From assembly GCA_964438865.1 (NCBI GenBank), contig CAYTMI010000010.1, forward strand, positions 1 to 64,000: a DNA stretch of 64,000 nt, in the 5' to 3' direction. Both the position numbers and the translations under genes were made by a program. The notes below the pieces were generated by a model. That model saw nothing but the letters and a program-made list of their open reading frames with translations. It had not been told where the DNA came from and did not search any database. Positions 23,528-32,235 of this stretch are shown piece after piece; position 1 is the stretch's first letter; each line of letters starts with the position of its first letter. Source of the stretch: G016234445 sp964438865. GTDB lineage: Bacteria; Chloroflexota; Dehalococcoidia; Tepidiformales; Tepidiformaceae.

Positions 23528-26070
23528 TGTCAGCGGCCCTTGACGCGGGGCGAGTCCGCCGCGTCTTCGAGCTCGAGATCGAGCGCGGCTGCGACAACGG
23601 CACGGTGATCGGCGGTCTCGATAGGATGCTCATCCAGATGTTGGAAGACGGCCTCCTGCCGGCCGGGCACCCGCTTCGCCAGCGGGTGGGGGCGCTCCCG
23701 GAAGGCGGCTACCGTTCGCTCGGGCCCGCCCAGCGCCGGGCATGGCTGGAAACGACGGTGAGGGTGCTCTGGCCGGTCATCGCCTCCCCGCGGAGCGCTG
23801 CCGCAGTGGTGGATGCGCCCCCACGCCGCCCCGCCGCGACGAAGGCGGCGCGGGGCAGGCCTCTCAGCCGGCGGCCGCACGTTGTCATTGACGCGGGCGC
23901 CGCACCCCGGACCCGGGCCGCGCCCGCAGCCCCGGAACCCGCCCCTACGACGGGCGGCGCCGGACTCGTGCTCGATTCGCCTGTGGCGAAGCTGCCGGGC
24001 ATCGGGAAGGCGGGCGCGGCCCGGCTGGAGAAGCTCGGGGTCACGACCGCGGCCGACGCGGTGCGGTTCTTCCCGCGCCGCTTCAACGACTTTACGGACG
24101 TCCGCAAGATCTCCGACCTGAAGCCATCTGGCGTCCCCCAGACGATCGTGGGCACCGTGTTCTCCATCCAGCAGCGGGGCTACGGACGGCGGATGCGCGG
24201 CACCGAGGCGCTGGTGAACGACGGTTCCGGCGTCCTTCGCGTCAGCTGGTTCAACATGCCTTACGTGGCGAAGGCCATCGAGGAAGGGACGCAGGTGGTT
24301 CTTTCCGGGAAGGTGCGCGTCTACCGGGGCCACCTCCAGATGGACAACCCGGAGTACGAGCCCTTCGACGGGGAGACGATGGACGCCGGGCGCCTGGTCC
24401 CGGTCTACCCGGCGACGCAGGGCCTCACCCAGCGCACGCTCCGGCGCGCCGTGAAGGCCGCCGTCGACACGCTGGCGCCGCTGGTGCCCGACCCTGTGCC
24501 CGCATGGGTGCGCGACAGCGAGCGACTGCCGCCGATGGCCGCGGCCATCCGCACTTACCACTACCCCGCGACGTTCGGGGAAGCGGAGGAGGCTCGCCGG
24601 CGCCTTGCCGTGGGCGAGTTCCTGGCCATCCAGGCGGCAGTGCTCATGCGGCGGGCGGAGTGGCAGCAGGGGGAGGCGGCCCCGGCCCTGGAGCTCGGTG
24701 ACGCTTTCCGGCCCTTCCTCGATTCGCTGCCGTTCCCGCTGACCCGGGCGCAGGGCTACTGCCTCGACGAGATCCTCGTGGACATCCGGGGGCCGCGCCC
24801 GATGCTCCGTCTGCTGCAGGGCGACGTGGGCAGTGGCAAGACGGTCGTCGCGGTGGCGGCGATGCTCGCGGCGGTGCGCTCGGGGCACCAGGCGGCGCTG
24901 ATGGCCCCCACCGAAATCCTCGCCGACCAGCACTACCGCTCCATTGCCCGGCTGCTTGGCGGCGACGCCATCGGGGCGCTCCATGGCATGTTCGCCCCCG
25001 AGTGGCTTGGCCGGCCCCTGCGGGTGGTGCTGCTGACGGGATCGCTGACGCCTGCCCAGAAGGAACAGATTCGCAGCGACGCCGCTCACGGTGGGGCCGA
25101 CATCATCATCGGCACCCACGCGCTACTGGAGGACGACGTCCAGCTGCCGCGGCTGGGACTGGCCGTAGTCGACGAACAGCATCGGTTCGGGGTGATGCAA
25201 CGGGCGAAGCTCCGCCAGAAGGGGTCGAACCCCCACCTCCTCGTGATGACAGCGACGCCAATCCCGCGGACGTTGGCGCTGACGGTCTACGGCGACCTCG
25301 AGGTTTCGACGATCGACGAGATGCCGCCGGGCCGGAAGCCGGTGAACACGGTCTGGGTGCAGCCTCACGAGCGCGAGGACGCCTACCAGTTCATCCGCGA
25401 GCACCTCGACGGGGGCGAGCAGGCGTTCGTCATCTGCCCCCTCGTGGAGGACTCGGAGAGCCTCGACGTGCGGTCGGCCGAGGAAGAGTTCGAGCGGCTT
25501 CGCCACGGGCCTTTCCGGGCCTACCGGCTGGAGTTGCTCCACGGCCGCATGCCCGGCCGTCAGAAGGACGAAGTGATGGCCCGGTTCGGACGCGGCGAAA
25601 CCGACATGCTCGTCTCCACCAGCGTCATCGAGGTTGGGATCGACATCCCCAACGCCACCGTCATCGTCATCGAAGGGGCCGAGCGGTTCGGGTTGAGTCA
25701 ATTGCACCAGTTCCGGGGGCGCGTGGGCCGCAGCCCCGTGCAGAGCTATTGCATGCTTTACAGCACGGCGGAGGAACCCGGCCCGGAAGCGCGCGAACGC
25801 CTCGAAGCGATGGTCGAAACCACGGACGGGTTCAAGCTGGCCGAGGTGGACCTGGAGATGCGCGGCGAGGGCGAGGCCTGGGGGCGCATCCAGTCGGGGG
25901 CGAACACGATGCTGCGGGTGGCCAGGCTGACGGATCGCGACATCCTTCTCCGGGCGCGGGGGATCGCCGAGCAGGTGCTCCAGCGCGACCCGTTCCTCCA
26001 GAAGCCCGAGCACCGCGCTCTCGCCGCAACCGTGAAGCCGTTCCTGGAACGCGCAGGTGAGGCGAACTGA
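23527..26070 (+). CDS. recG: ATP-dependent DNA helicase RecG
   Basis: An 847-residue RecG, which remodels stalled forks and Holliday junctions. The wedge/OB domain begins near 160 with LPGIGKAGAARLEKLGV. The helicase Walker A GDVGSGKT is near 434, the Walker B-type DEQH near 546, and motif VI QFRGRVGR follows at about 730. About 155 extra residues at the N-terminus form a compact helical segment plus an Ala/Pro-rich linker absent from the classical enzyme. It is translationally coupled to degV. Confidence 0.96.
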   Translation: MSAALDAGRVRRVFELEIERGCDNGTVIGGLDRMLIQMLEDGLLPAGHPLRQRVGALPEGGYRSLGPAQRRAWLETTVRVLWPVIASPRSAAAVVDAPPRRPAATKAARGRPLSRRPHVVIDAGAAPRTRAAPAAPEPAPTTGGAGLVLDSPVAKLPGIGKAGAARLEKLGVTTAADAVRFFPRRFNDFTDVRKISDLKPSGVPQTIVGTVFSIQQRGYGRRMRGTEALVNDGSGVLRVSWFNMPYVAKAIEEGTQVVLSGKVRVYRGHLQMDNPEYEPFDGETMDAGRLVPVYPATQGLTQRTLRRAVKAAVDTLAPLVPDPVPAWVRDSERLPPMAAAIRTYHYPATFGEAEEARRRLAVGEFLAIQAAVLMRRAEWQQGEAAPALELGDAFRPFLDSLPFPLTRAQGYCLDEILVDIRGPRPMLRLLQGDVGSGKTVVAVAAMLAAVRSGHQAALMAPTEILADQHYRSIARLLGGDAIGALHGMFAPEWLGRPLRVVLLTGSLTPAQKEQIRSDAAHGGADIIIGTHALLEDDVQLPRLGLAVVDEQHRFGVMQRAKLRQKGSNPHLLVMTATPIPRTLALTVYGDLEVSTIDEMPPGRKPVNTVWVQPHEREDAYQFIREHLDGGEQAFVICPLVEDSESLDVRSAEEEFERLRHGPFRAYRLELLHGRMPGRQKDEVMARFGRGETDMLVSTSVIEVGIDIPNATVIVIEGAERFGLSQLHQFRGRVGRSPVQSYCMLYSTAEEPGPEARERLEAMVETTDGFKLAEVDLEMRGEGEAWGRIQSGANTMLRVARLTDRDILLRARGIAEQVLQRDPFLQKPEHRALAATVKPFLERAGEAN

Positions 26071-26181
26071 GGGAAACCTTAACAATCGCCGGGAGTCGGC
26101 CGGGTGTGTTAGAACTTCCGGGGACGTCCGGGGGTCAATCCCGGGGATTCGTCCGAAACCGCAAGAAAGGCGGCCACTCCC

Positions 26182-27135
26182 ATGCACGTCGGGCTCATGG
26201 TCGAAGGCCAGAACGGCCTCACCTGGGAGCGCTGGAGCCACATCCTCGCGCTCGCCGAGCGCCTCCGCTTCCCCACGGTCTTTCGCTCGGACCACTACTT
26301 CATCGGCACGCAACAGAATTCGCTCGAAGCCTACCTCTCCTTCGTAATGGCGGCGCGCGAAACGAAGACCATCCGCTTCGGTCCGCTGGTCAGCCCGGTG
26401 ACGTTTCGCTCGCCGGTGGATGTGGGCCGGATGGCGGCGCAGATCGACCAGCTTTCGGGTGGGCGCTTCGTCATGGGCCTCGGCGCAGGCTGGAACGAAG
26501 CCGAACACCGGGCCTACGGGATCCCCTTCCCGGCGGTGAAGGAGCGGTTCGACCGGCTGGAGGAAGCGATCCAGGTCATCCGGGGGATGTGGCAGACCGG
26601 CGCTGCTTCCTTCGAAGGGCGCCACTACCGGCTCGATGGGGCCGAGTGCCTGCCGAAACCGCCGGCCGGGCGCCCGCCAATCCTCATCGGTGGAGGGGGC
26701 GAAAAGCGTACCCTCCGGATTGCCGCCCGGTACGCGGCCGAGTGGAATTGCGTGAACCTCGCGGCGGACGCGTTCGCCCACAAGCTTTCGGTGCTGGAGC
26801 GCCACTGCGAGGCCGAGGACCGCGACCCGGCGACCATCCGCCGCTCGATGATGACCTTCGCCCTGATTGGGCCGAACCAGGCCGCAATCGAAGCCTCGGC
26901 GCGGCGCCGGATGGGCATGTTCGGGGTCCCGGCGACAACGACGCCGGCCGAGTTCATCGCCGGGATGAAGGCACGGGGGCTGCTCGCCGGGACGACGGAC
27001 GAAGTGGTCGACACGCTTGGGCGGCTGGCCGCGGCCGGCCTCCAGGAGGTCGAGTTCCAGCACTTCGACTTCGACTCCGACGAGATCCCCGAATACATCG
27101 CGGCTGAGATAGCACCGCGCGTCCGGGACCTGTGA
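26182..27135 (+). CDS. LLM-class (luciferase-like) F420-type oxidoreductase
   Basis: A 317-residue TIM-barrel protein of the bacterial luciferase-like superfamily. Typical blocks are FPTVFRSDHYF, RFGPLVSPVTFRSPVDVGRMAAQIDQLSGGRFVMGLGAGW and PPILIGGGGEKRTLRIAARYA. Members use F420 or FMN. The Gly-rich phosphate-binding segment is intact. An AAAGG ribosome-binding site precedes the ATG. The next gene, a PPOX-class protein, overlaps by 4 nt. The substrate is unknown. Confidence 0.9.
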   Translation: MHVGLMVEGQNGLTWERWSHILALAERLRFPTVFRSDHYFIGTQQNSLEAYLSFVMAARETKTIRFGPLVSPVTFRSPVDVGRMAAQIDQLSGGRFVMGLGAGWNEAEHRAYGIPFPAVKERFDRLEEAIQVIRGMWQTGAASFEGRHYRLDGAECLPKPPAGRPPILIGGGGEKRTLRIAARYAAEWNCVNLAADAFAHKLSVLERHCEAEDRDPATIRRSMMTFALIGPNQAAIEASARRRMGMFGVPATTTPAEFIAGMKARGLLAGTTDEVVDTLGRLAAAGLQEVEFQHFDFDSDEIPEYIAAEIAPRVRDL

Positions 27136-27530
27136 TCATGAGCCCCGAAGAGCGCGCGGCCTTCCTCAGCGTCCCCCGGACGGCCGTCTTCGCGACGACG
27201 GGGCCGGGAGGGCGGCCCCACGTTGTGCCGGTCTGGTTCCTCTGGGGCGACGGGCAATTGCGCGTGCTGACGGAGCGCGGCTCGCAGAAGCATCGGAACA
27301 CCGTGCGGTCCGGCCGGGCCGCGCTCTGCGTCGAAGACCGGGAGAGCGGCGCCCTTCGGTACCTCACGGCTGAGGGCCCGGTGGAGGTCGTTGATGCGGT
27401 GACAGCAGCGGACCGGCTGGCGCTCTGGACGCACTATCGTGGGGAGGAGGCCGCCCGGGCCATGGTTTCAGGAGGCGGCCACGAAAAGATGGTGATGCTG
27501 GTCATCCGCCCGGATCGCTGGCTGGGCTGA
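27132..27530 (+). CDS. PPOX-class (pyridoxamine-phosphate-oxidase fold) F420/FMN-dependent protein
   Basis: A 132-residue split-barrel flavin-binding protein. Diagnostic blocks are AVFATTGPGGRPHVVPVWFLW, RVLTERGSQKHRNTVRSGRAALCVE and YLTAEGPVEVV. It shares a 4-nt GTGA overlap with the luciferase-like gene, which suggests cotranslation; both use F420 or FMN chemistry. An alternative start is ATG 27138 (MSPEERAAF). Confidence 0.85.
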   Translation: MIMSPEERAAFLSVPRTAVFATTGPGGRPHVVPVWFLWGDGQLRVLTERGSQKHRNTVRSGRAALCVEDRESGALRYLTAEGPVEVVDAVTAADRLALWTHYRGEEAARAMVSGGGHEKMVMLVIRPDRWLG

Positions 27531-27686
27531 CCGGGCGGGTGGGTGGTCCCGCTGGCCGCAGTCCGGGCACTTGTGTGACCCATTGCACAGAGTACCGAAT
27601 CTCAACGCCCGGGGCCGTTAACCCATCGAGATATCGTGCCGTTGTTATTGGTAGATCCTATCGCTTCACCCCACCGGAGCGCTTCG

Positions 27687-27761
27687 ATGTCGACGGTCAC
27701 GAACACCCTGGCTCTTTTCACTGCCCTCTATGCGGCTGCCATCCTGATGCGGTTCGCGTAG
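27687..27761 (+). CDS. Predicted 24-residue single-helix membrane peptide
   Basis: This lies in the 307-nt gap 27531-27837, which otherwise holds no recognisable gene. ATG 27687 is preceded by GGAG at 7 nt. The 24-residue product begins MSTVTNTLALF, continues as an unbroken hydrophobic stretch ending AAAILMRFA, and stops at TAG 27759-27761. It has one predicted helix with a positive C-terminal Arg and resembles small accessory subunits of membrane complexes in general form only. The gap is visibly less GC-rich than its surroundings. Confidence 0.4.
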   Translation: MSTVTNTLALFTALYAAAILMRFA

Positions 27762-27825
27762 CTTCGGGGCCAAGAGGCGCCGCGTCCTGCGACTGCCGGC
27801 CGTTGGCTGGTAGCGGGCGCGTGCC

Positions 27826-27831
27826 TACGCT
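27826..27831 (+). promoter_or_regulatory. -10 box TACGCT for a leaderless start at 27838
   Basis: TACGCT is followed by 6 nt and then ATG, with no ribosome-binding site. Confidence 0.6.
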
Positions 27832-27837
27832 TGGGCC

Positions 27838-28518
27838 ATGACCACCCCCTTCGACGCGCTGGTCGAAGAGTACGCATCCTGGTGGATCGACTTTCTCGGC
27901 GAGCACAGCCACATCGGCGGCGTCGAAGCGACCCGCTGGCTGCTCCAACGAGCGGACCTCAAGCCCGGCGCCCGGATGCTCGATGCGGGCGCGTTCATTG
28001 GCGCCTCGGCCCGGATGGCCGCGGCCGCGGGCGCGGTCCCGGTTGCCACCGACCTCAACATCGACTTCCTCGCCGCTGGCCGGCGGATGCCCGGGGGCGA
28101 ATCCGTGCGGTGGGTGCTGGCCTCGACGAACCGGCTGCCGTTCGCCGACGGCGCGTTCGACAGCGTCTGGTGCCTCGATAGCTACCTTGCGCCCCGCGAA
28201 CTGAGTCGGGTGGCGGGGCCGGCGGCGACGCTGTGTCTCTGCTGCGAAGTCCCGACCGACGGCCGGGGCGGCGTGGAGGCATTCATCGACGAGTGGGAGG
28301 GCTACGGCTGGCGGCTGGGCGCCCACCGCGCGATGAGCATCGAGGCGACACAGACCTGGCGCCGGGCGGAAGCCGACCTCGTCCGCAAGCGCAACATCTA
28401 CGAGCCGCGGTACGGGAAACGGCCCTACCTGGCGCAACTGGACCTGGTGGGCAACCTGGTGGCTTCCTACGAACGGGGCGAACAGGGCCACGGTCTTTTC
28501 GTCTTCGCCCGCGGCTAG
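27838..28518 (+). CDS. Class I SAM-dependent methyltransferase
   Basis: A 226-residue Rossmann methyltransferase. Motif I is ARMLDAGAFIGASAR (about 43-57), the acidic end of strand 2 is VATDLNIDFL, and the post-II/IV region is NRLPFADGAFDSVWCLDSYL. The target is unknown. The start is set by the -10 box 6 nt upstream. The downstream membrane protein gene converges. Confidence 0.86.
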   Translation: MTTPFDALVEEYASWWIDFLGEHSHIGGVEATRWLLQRADLKPGARMLDAGAFIGASARMAAAAGAVPVATDLNIDFLAAGRRMPGGESVRWVLASTNRLPFADGAFDSVWCLDSYLAPRELSRVAGPAATLCLCCEVPTDGRGGVEAFIDEWEGYGWRLGAHRAMSIEATQTWRRAEADLVRKRNIYEPRYGKRPYLAQLDLVGNLVASYERGEQGHGLFVFARG

Positions 28519-28530
28519 GGGCTGGGCTCG

Positions 28531-29031
28531 CTACAGCTGCGGCGGTGGCGCCTTCGTCGGGTCTTTCGCTTCGACCCAGACGGTGGCCAGGAGCAGCGCC
28601 ACGACGGTCATCCCGAGGGCGACCCCGGCCGAGATCGAGAGTGCGTCGCGAGCGCCGTCCTCACCTTCGGATTGGGTGCCCTGCCAGATGTTGAGGGCGG
28701 TCAGCCCCAGCACAACGACGAGGAGCATCAGCCCTGTGAAGGCCGCGTCGACCTTGCGCCGGGCGAGGAGGTGGCCGAGGGAAACGCCGGCGATCCCCCA
28801 GACGGGCACGGTCATCGGGACGACCCAATCGCGGTGGGAATCCCAACTGGCCCGTGTCTGGAACGCGAGCGCGGTGAAGCCGAGCGCCAGGACCAGGCCC
28901 AGGAGGAGCCCGAGGTTGTCGCGCACGAGTTCGGCGAGCGGCCGCTTCGGCGCTTCGGGGCGGCCTCCCCGGTCATGGAGGAAGGTGCTCTTTTCGGGCT
29001 CAACCGGGGCCGCTGCTGTCAGGTTCGCCAT
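28531..29031 (-). CDS. Four-helix integral membrane protein of unknown function
   Basis: A 166-residue protein with a polar N-terminus (about 40 residues) and four hydrophobic segments near 42-60, 75-92, 97-117 and 130-150, ending in an Ala/Pro-rich tail. I recognise no family. A GAGG ribosome-binding site precedes the ATG, and a TATGCT -10 box lies at 29062-29067 on the minus strand. Confidence 0.75.
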   Translation of the reverse strand: MANLTAAAPVEPEKSTFLHDRGGRPEAPKRPLAELVRDNLGLLLGLVLALGFTALAFQTRASWDSHRDWVVPMTVPVWGIAGVSLGHLLARRKVDAAFTGLMLLVVVLGLTALNIWQGTQSEGEDGARDALSISAGVALGMTVVALLLATVWVEAKDPTKAPPPQL

Positions 29032-29120
29032 TGTCGCCTCGCGGGTGGTGCGTCTGGTTCGAGCATAATCCCGCCTCCGTCCGCTCGCCGCAAGCGCCAG
29101 CGCCGAAGAGCCGCCACCGC

Positions 29121-29126
29121 TAGGAT
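29121..29126 (+). promoter_or_regulatory. -10 box TAGGAT for a leaderless start at 29133
   Basis: TAGGAT is followed by 6 nt and ATG. Confidence 0.6.
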
Positions 29127-29132
29127 GGTGGC

Positions 29133-29813
29133 ATGCGAGGAAGCGCCGTGGTCGCCGATGGCGTCGCCACCTTACGGCTCGCGGCCCATCTGCCGCCGGC
29201 GGACTGGTTGGGCGGCGAACTGGCGCGCGTCCGCGAGGATCCGTCGGTCCGGGCGGTCCTGCTCGACGCCCGAGGGGCGATGCCGGAACGGGTGGGCCAG
29301 GGTGGCGACGTACTCGATGCGCTCGCCCGCTATGACCTGCCGGTGGTGTTCGCGTTCGAGGGCTACCTGGACGGGAGCGTCGCGGAGCTGGCGCTGGCGG
29401 CCGACATCCGGGTCTGCGATACGGACTCCACGGTGTCCTTCGAGCGACGCCTCGGCCAGTGGTCCCTGACTCGCCTTCGCGTGCTCGTCGGCGAGGGCGC
29501 CGCCTTCCGGCTTTTCCGTGCGGGGGAGGTGCTCAACGCCGATGCGATGCTGGGGTGTGGCTTCGTCTCAGAGGTCACGGCAGCCGGGGAGGCCTTCTCC
29601 CGGGCTTCGCGGATCGCCGCGGTCATCGCCTCCCGGGGGCCGATCGCGACCCGTCTGGCGAAGGAAGCGCTCTGGAGAGGGCTCGAAGTGCCCTTCGCGG
29701 AGGGCCTCCGGATGGAGACCGATTTGACCTTGCTGCTCCAGACCACCAAAGATCGGGCAGAAGGGGTGCGTGCCTTCCTTGAGAAGCGCCCGCCACAGTT
29801 CACAGGTGAGTAG
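29133..29813 (+). CDS. Enoyl-CoA hydratase/isomerase (crotonase) family protein, divergent
   Basis: A 226-residue crotonase-fold protein. The second oxyanion block reads FAFEGYLDGSVAELALAADIRV, close to the family pattern, and RGPIATRLAKEALWRGLEVPFAEGLRME is the usual C-terminal helix. The first half is short: the ADLK block is missing and the usual catalytic Glu loop reads FERRLGQWSLTRL. Catalytic activity is therefore uncertain. It leads a three-gene unit with two small unknown genes starting 3 nt after each preceding stop. Confidence 0.8.
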   Translation: MRGSAVVADGVATLRLAAHLPPADWLGGELARVREDPSVRAVLLDARGAMPERVGQGGDVLDALARYDLPVVFAFEGYLDGSVAELALAADIRVCDTDSTVSFERRLGQWSLTRLRVLVGEGAAFRLFRAGEVLNADAMLGCGFVSEVTAAGEAFSRASRIAAVIASRGPIATRLAKEALWRGLEVPFAEGLRMETDLTLLLQTTKDRAEGVRAFLEKRPPQFTGE

Positions 29814-29816
29814 CCA

Positions 29817-30068
29817 ATGATAGTCCTCCTCGAAGAGCCCGAGGCGTGGTCCCTCATGATGCTGGTCAGCGCCGTCGCCATCGACAACGCCGGCATTTCC
29901 GAAGAAGCGAAGGAAGCCATCCGCCGCTGGCGATCCGATTCCAATGAAGCCAGCCCGGCGATGCAGAAGCTGACTGAGGACCTGAACAAGGCCATGAACA
30001 GTCACCTCGACGCGAAGTTCTTCCGCCGGGTCAAGAGCCGCGGCTGGTATGAAACGGTGAAGAAGTAA
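29817..30068 (+). CDS. Small protein of unknown function (paralogue of the next gene)
   Basis: An 83-residue charged, mostly helical protein. Its C-terminal two thirds resemble the next gene: AIRRWRSD versus LLKRWRAS, then a helix with L, D/E and N at matching places, then an Arg-rich patch and a Trp (SRGWYE versus KPDWVD). The family is not recognised. It starts 3 nt after the crotonase stop, with AGGTGAG as a possible ribosome-binding site. Confidence 0.72.
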   Translation: MIVLLEEPEAWSLMMLVSAVAIDNAGISEEAKEAIRRWRSDSNEASPAMQKLTEDLNKAMNSHLDAKFFRRVKSRGWYETVKK

Positions 30069-30071
30069 CCG

Positions 30072-30314
30072 ATGGAAGTCCGATTTACCGACGATGAACT
30101 GGCCGAAGCCCTGACCGTGCTCGTCAACCGCATGGCGGACGATGCCGGCCTTCCCGATAAGGACCGGGCGCTGCTCAAGCGCTGGCGTGCGTCGAAGATG
30201 CGCCTCGGCAGCGACGACTTGGAAGACCTGGTCCGCAAGGCGAACGAAGACTTCGCCCAGGGGATCACGCGGCGGGCGCGGTCACAGATCCGCAAGCCCG
30301 ACTGGGTAGACTAA
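30072..30314 (+). CDS. Small protein of unknown function (paralogue of the preceding gene)
   Basis: An 80-residue helical protein, acidic in the first half and basic near the end. It shares the RWR core and the C-terminal Arg-rich/Trp ending with the 83-residue protein before it, so the pair looks like an old tandem duplication. It is cotranscribed with that gene and the crotonase-like gene. The function is unknown; a small nucleic-acid- or partner-binding helical protein is possible. Confidence 0.72.
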   Translation: MEVRFTDDELAEALTVLVNRMADDAGLPDKDRALLKRWRASKMRLGSDDLEDLVRKANEDFAQGITRRARSQIRKPDWVD

Positions 30315-30381
30315 GCGGACAAGGCCTACAGCCGGAGTGAGGTCGCGTCCACCGGGAACCCGGCCGCCGCGGCCGTGCGGG

Positions 30382-32166
30382 CTACGGGGCCAGCGCCTTC
30401 GTGTCCCGCTCCGTCCGCAGCTTATCGAGGATCTCGGCGATCGGCATCGCGCCGAGGTCGCCGCCGCCACGGACGCGGAGGGCGGCAGCCCCTGCCTCTG
30501 CTTCGCGGTCGCCGACGATGAGCATGTAGGGCACCTTGCGGAGCTGGGCGTCGCGAATCTTCGCGTTCATGCGCTCTCCCCGGCTATCGACCTCCGCCCG
30601 CAGCTTCGCGGCCCGCAGCTTCGCCGCCACCTCCTCCGCGTACGCCTGGTGGCGGTCGGCGATGGGGATGACGATGGCCTGGAGCGGCGACAGCCAGAGG
30701 GGGAAGCTGCCTTCGTACTCTTCGATGAGGAGGGCAACCATCCGTTCCAGGGTTGAGATCACGCCCCGGTGGACGATGATCGGCCGGGCGCGGCTGCCAT
30801 CCTCGGCCACGTATTCGAGCTTGAACTGTTCGGGGAAGTGGAAGTCGACCTGGACGGTGACGAGGGTTTCGTCCTTGCCGGCGGCCGTCTTGAACTGGAC
30901 GTCGATCTTCGGACCGTAGAACGCGGCTTCGCCCACCGCTTCGAAGTAGTCGAGGCCCACTTTCTTCAGGACGCGGCGAAGGAGTGCTTCACCGGCTTCC
31001 CACATCGGCGGGTTGTCGACGTACTTCTCCTTGTCTGCCGGGTCTCCGAGGGAGAGGCGGTAGGTGTAGTCCTTCAGGCCGAGCGTCCCGTAGACCTCCT
31101 CCATCAGGCGGAGGACGCCTTCGACTTCGGCTTCGACCTGGGCGACATCGGCGCAGAAGATGTGGGCGTCGTTCAGGGTCATGATCCGGACGCGGCTCAT
31201 GCCCGTCACCTGGCCGGACTTCTCCCAGCGGTGCATGTTCCCGAGTTCGGCGATGCGGATCGGCAGTTCGCGGTAAGAGTGCTGGCCGTTCATGAAGACC
31301 ATGATGTGGCTGGGGCAGTTCATGGGGCGGAGCACGTACTCTTCGCCGTCGCGCTCCATCACCGGGTACATGTCGTCGCGGAAGTGGTCCCAGTGGCCGG
31401 ACTTCACATAGAGCTCGCGCTTGGCCACGTTGGGCGTCACCACGTGGAGGTAGCCGCGTTCGAGTTCGAGGTCTTCGATCCAGCGCTGGAGTTCGCGGCG
31501 GATGGTGGCGCCCGCGGGGAGCCAGACGACGTGGCCGGGGCCGATTTCGTCGACGAGTGCGAAGAGATTGAGGTCGCGGCCGATGCGGCGGTGGTCGCGG
31601 CGGCGCGCGTTCTCGAGCTGTTCCTCGTAGGCGGCGAGTTCCTCCGCGGTTTCGAAGAGAGCGCCGTAGACGCGCTGGAGCTGGGGGTTCTTTTCGCTGC
31701 CGCGCCAGTAGGCGCCGGCGATGCTCATGAGCTTGAACGCCGGGATCTCGCCCGTGTGGTTGACGTGGCCGCCGCGGCAGAGGTCGGTGAAGCCGGCGTG
31801 CGTGCACTGGGTCACGTTGCCTTCTTCGAGGTCGGCGAGGAGGTCGAGCTTGAAGGGCTGACCGTGCCAGTGGGCCTCGGCTTCGGCCTTCGTAAGCGAG
31901 GCCATGACGAAGGGGTGCTTGCCCGCGATGGAACGGCGCATGCGATCTTCGAGCCAGGCGAGGTCCTCCTGGGCCAGGGGACGGGGCAGGCGGAAGTCGT
32001 AGTAGAAGCCGGTGTCGATGGGCGGCCCGATCCCGAGTTCGGCGTCGGGCATCAGTTCGAGCATGGCTTCGGCGAGGACGTGGGCGGCCGAGTGGCGCAT
32101 GCGCCCGAGCCGGTCCTCTTTCGCGAGGCTGGCGAGGTCGACGTGGGATTCGAGCGGTGCTGGCAT
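30382..32166 (-). CDS. thrS: Threonyl-tRNA synthetase lacking the TGS domain
   Basis: A 594-residue class II synthetase that charges tRNA-Thr. The editing domain starts almost at once with MRHSAAHVLAEA (His25, His29) and continues with CTHAGFTDLCRGGH. The catalytic core carries the zinc-site MNCPSHIMVF and motif 3-like VHRGVISTLERMVALL, followed by the anticodon-binding domain (ending QLRKVPYMLIVGDREAEAG). The usual 60-residue N-terminal TGS domain is absent, and there is no room for it because the leader terminator ends 28 nt upstream. It is controlled by the T-box. Confidence 0.96.
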   Translation of the reverse strand: MPAPLESHVDLASLAKEDRLGRMRHSAAHVLAEAMLELMPDAELGIGPPIDTGFYYDFRLPRPLAQEDLAWLEDRMRRSIAGKHPFVMASLTKAEAEAHWHGQPFKLDLLADLEEGNVTQCTHAGFTDLCRGGHVNHTGEIPAFKLMSIAGAYWRGSEKNPQLQRVYGALFETAEELAAYEEQLENARRRDHRRIGRDLNLFALVDEIGPGHVVWLPAGATIRRELQRWIEDLELERGYLHVVTPNVAKRELYVKSGHWDHFRDDMYPVMERDGEEYVLRPMNCPSHIMVFMNGQHSYRELPIRIAELGNMHRWEKSGQVTGMSRVRIMTLNDAHIFCADVAQVEAEVEGVLRLMEEVYGTLGLKDYTYRLSLGDPADKEKYVDNPPMWEAGEALLRRVLKKVGLDYFEAVGEAAFYGPKIDVQFKTAAGKDETLVTVQVDFHFPEQFKLEYVAEDGSRARPIIVHRGVISTLERMVALLIEEYEGSFPLWLSPLQAIVIPIADRHQAYAEEVAAKLRAAKLRAEVDSRGERMNAKIRDAQLRKVPYMLIVGDREAEAGAAALRVRGGGDLGAMPIAEILDKLRTERDTKALAP

Positions 32167-32193
32167 GGTGCGGTACTCCGTTGCTGGGATACG

Positions 32194-32235
32194 AAAAAGC
32201 GCGCCTCGCCGTCGCAGGGACGGGAGGCGCGCTCC
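32194..32235 (-). terminator. T-box regulated terminator before thrS
   Basis: The long stem AGCGCGCCTC / GAGGCGCGCT, with an inner CCGTC / GACGG stem, is followed by TTTTT. Its 5' side abuts the T-box sequence, as needed for a terminator/antiterminator switch. Confidence 0.92.

Noticed and set aside
25123..27063. 646-codon minus-strand open frame
   Set aside because: It lies opposite recG and the luciferase-like gene. Composition is that of a codon-phase shadow, and it has no domain.
27539..27841. 100-codon frame in the gap before the methyltransferase
   Set aside because: No ribosome-binding site and no domain, and it would overlap the better supported microprotein and leaderless promoter in other frames.
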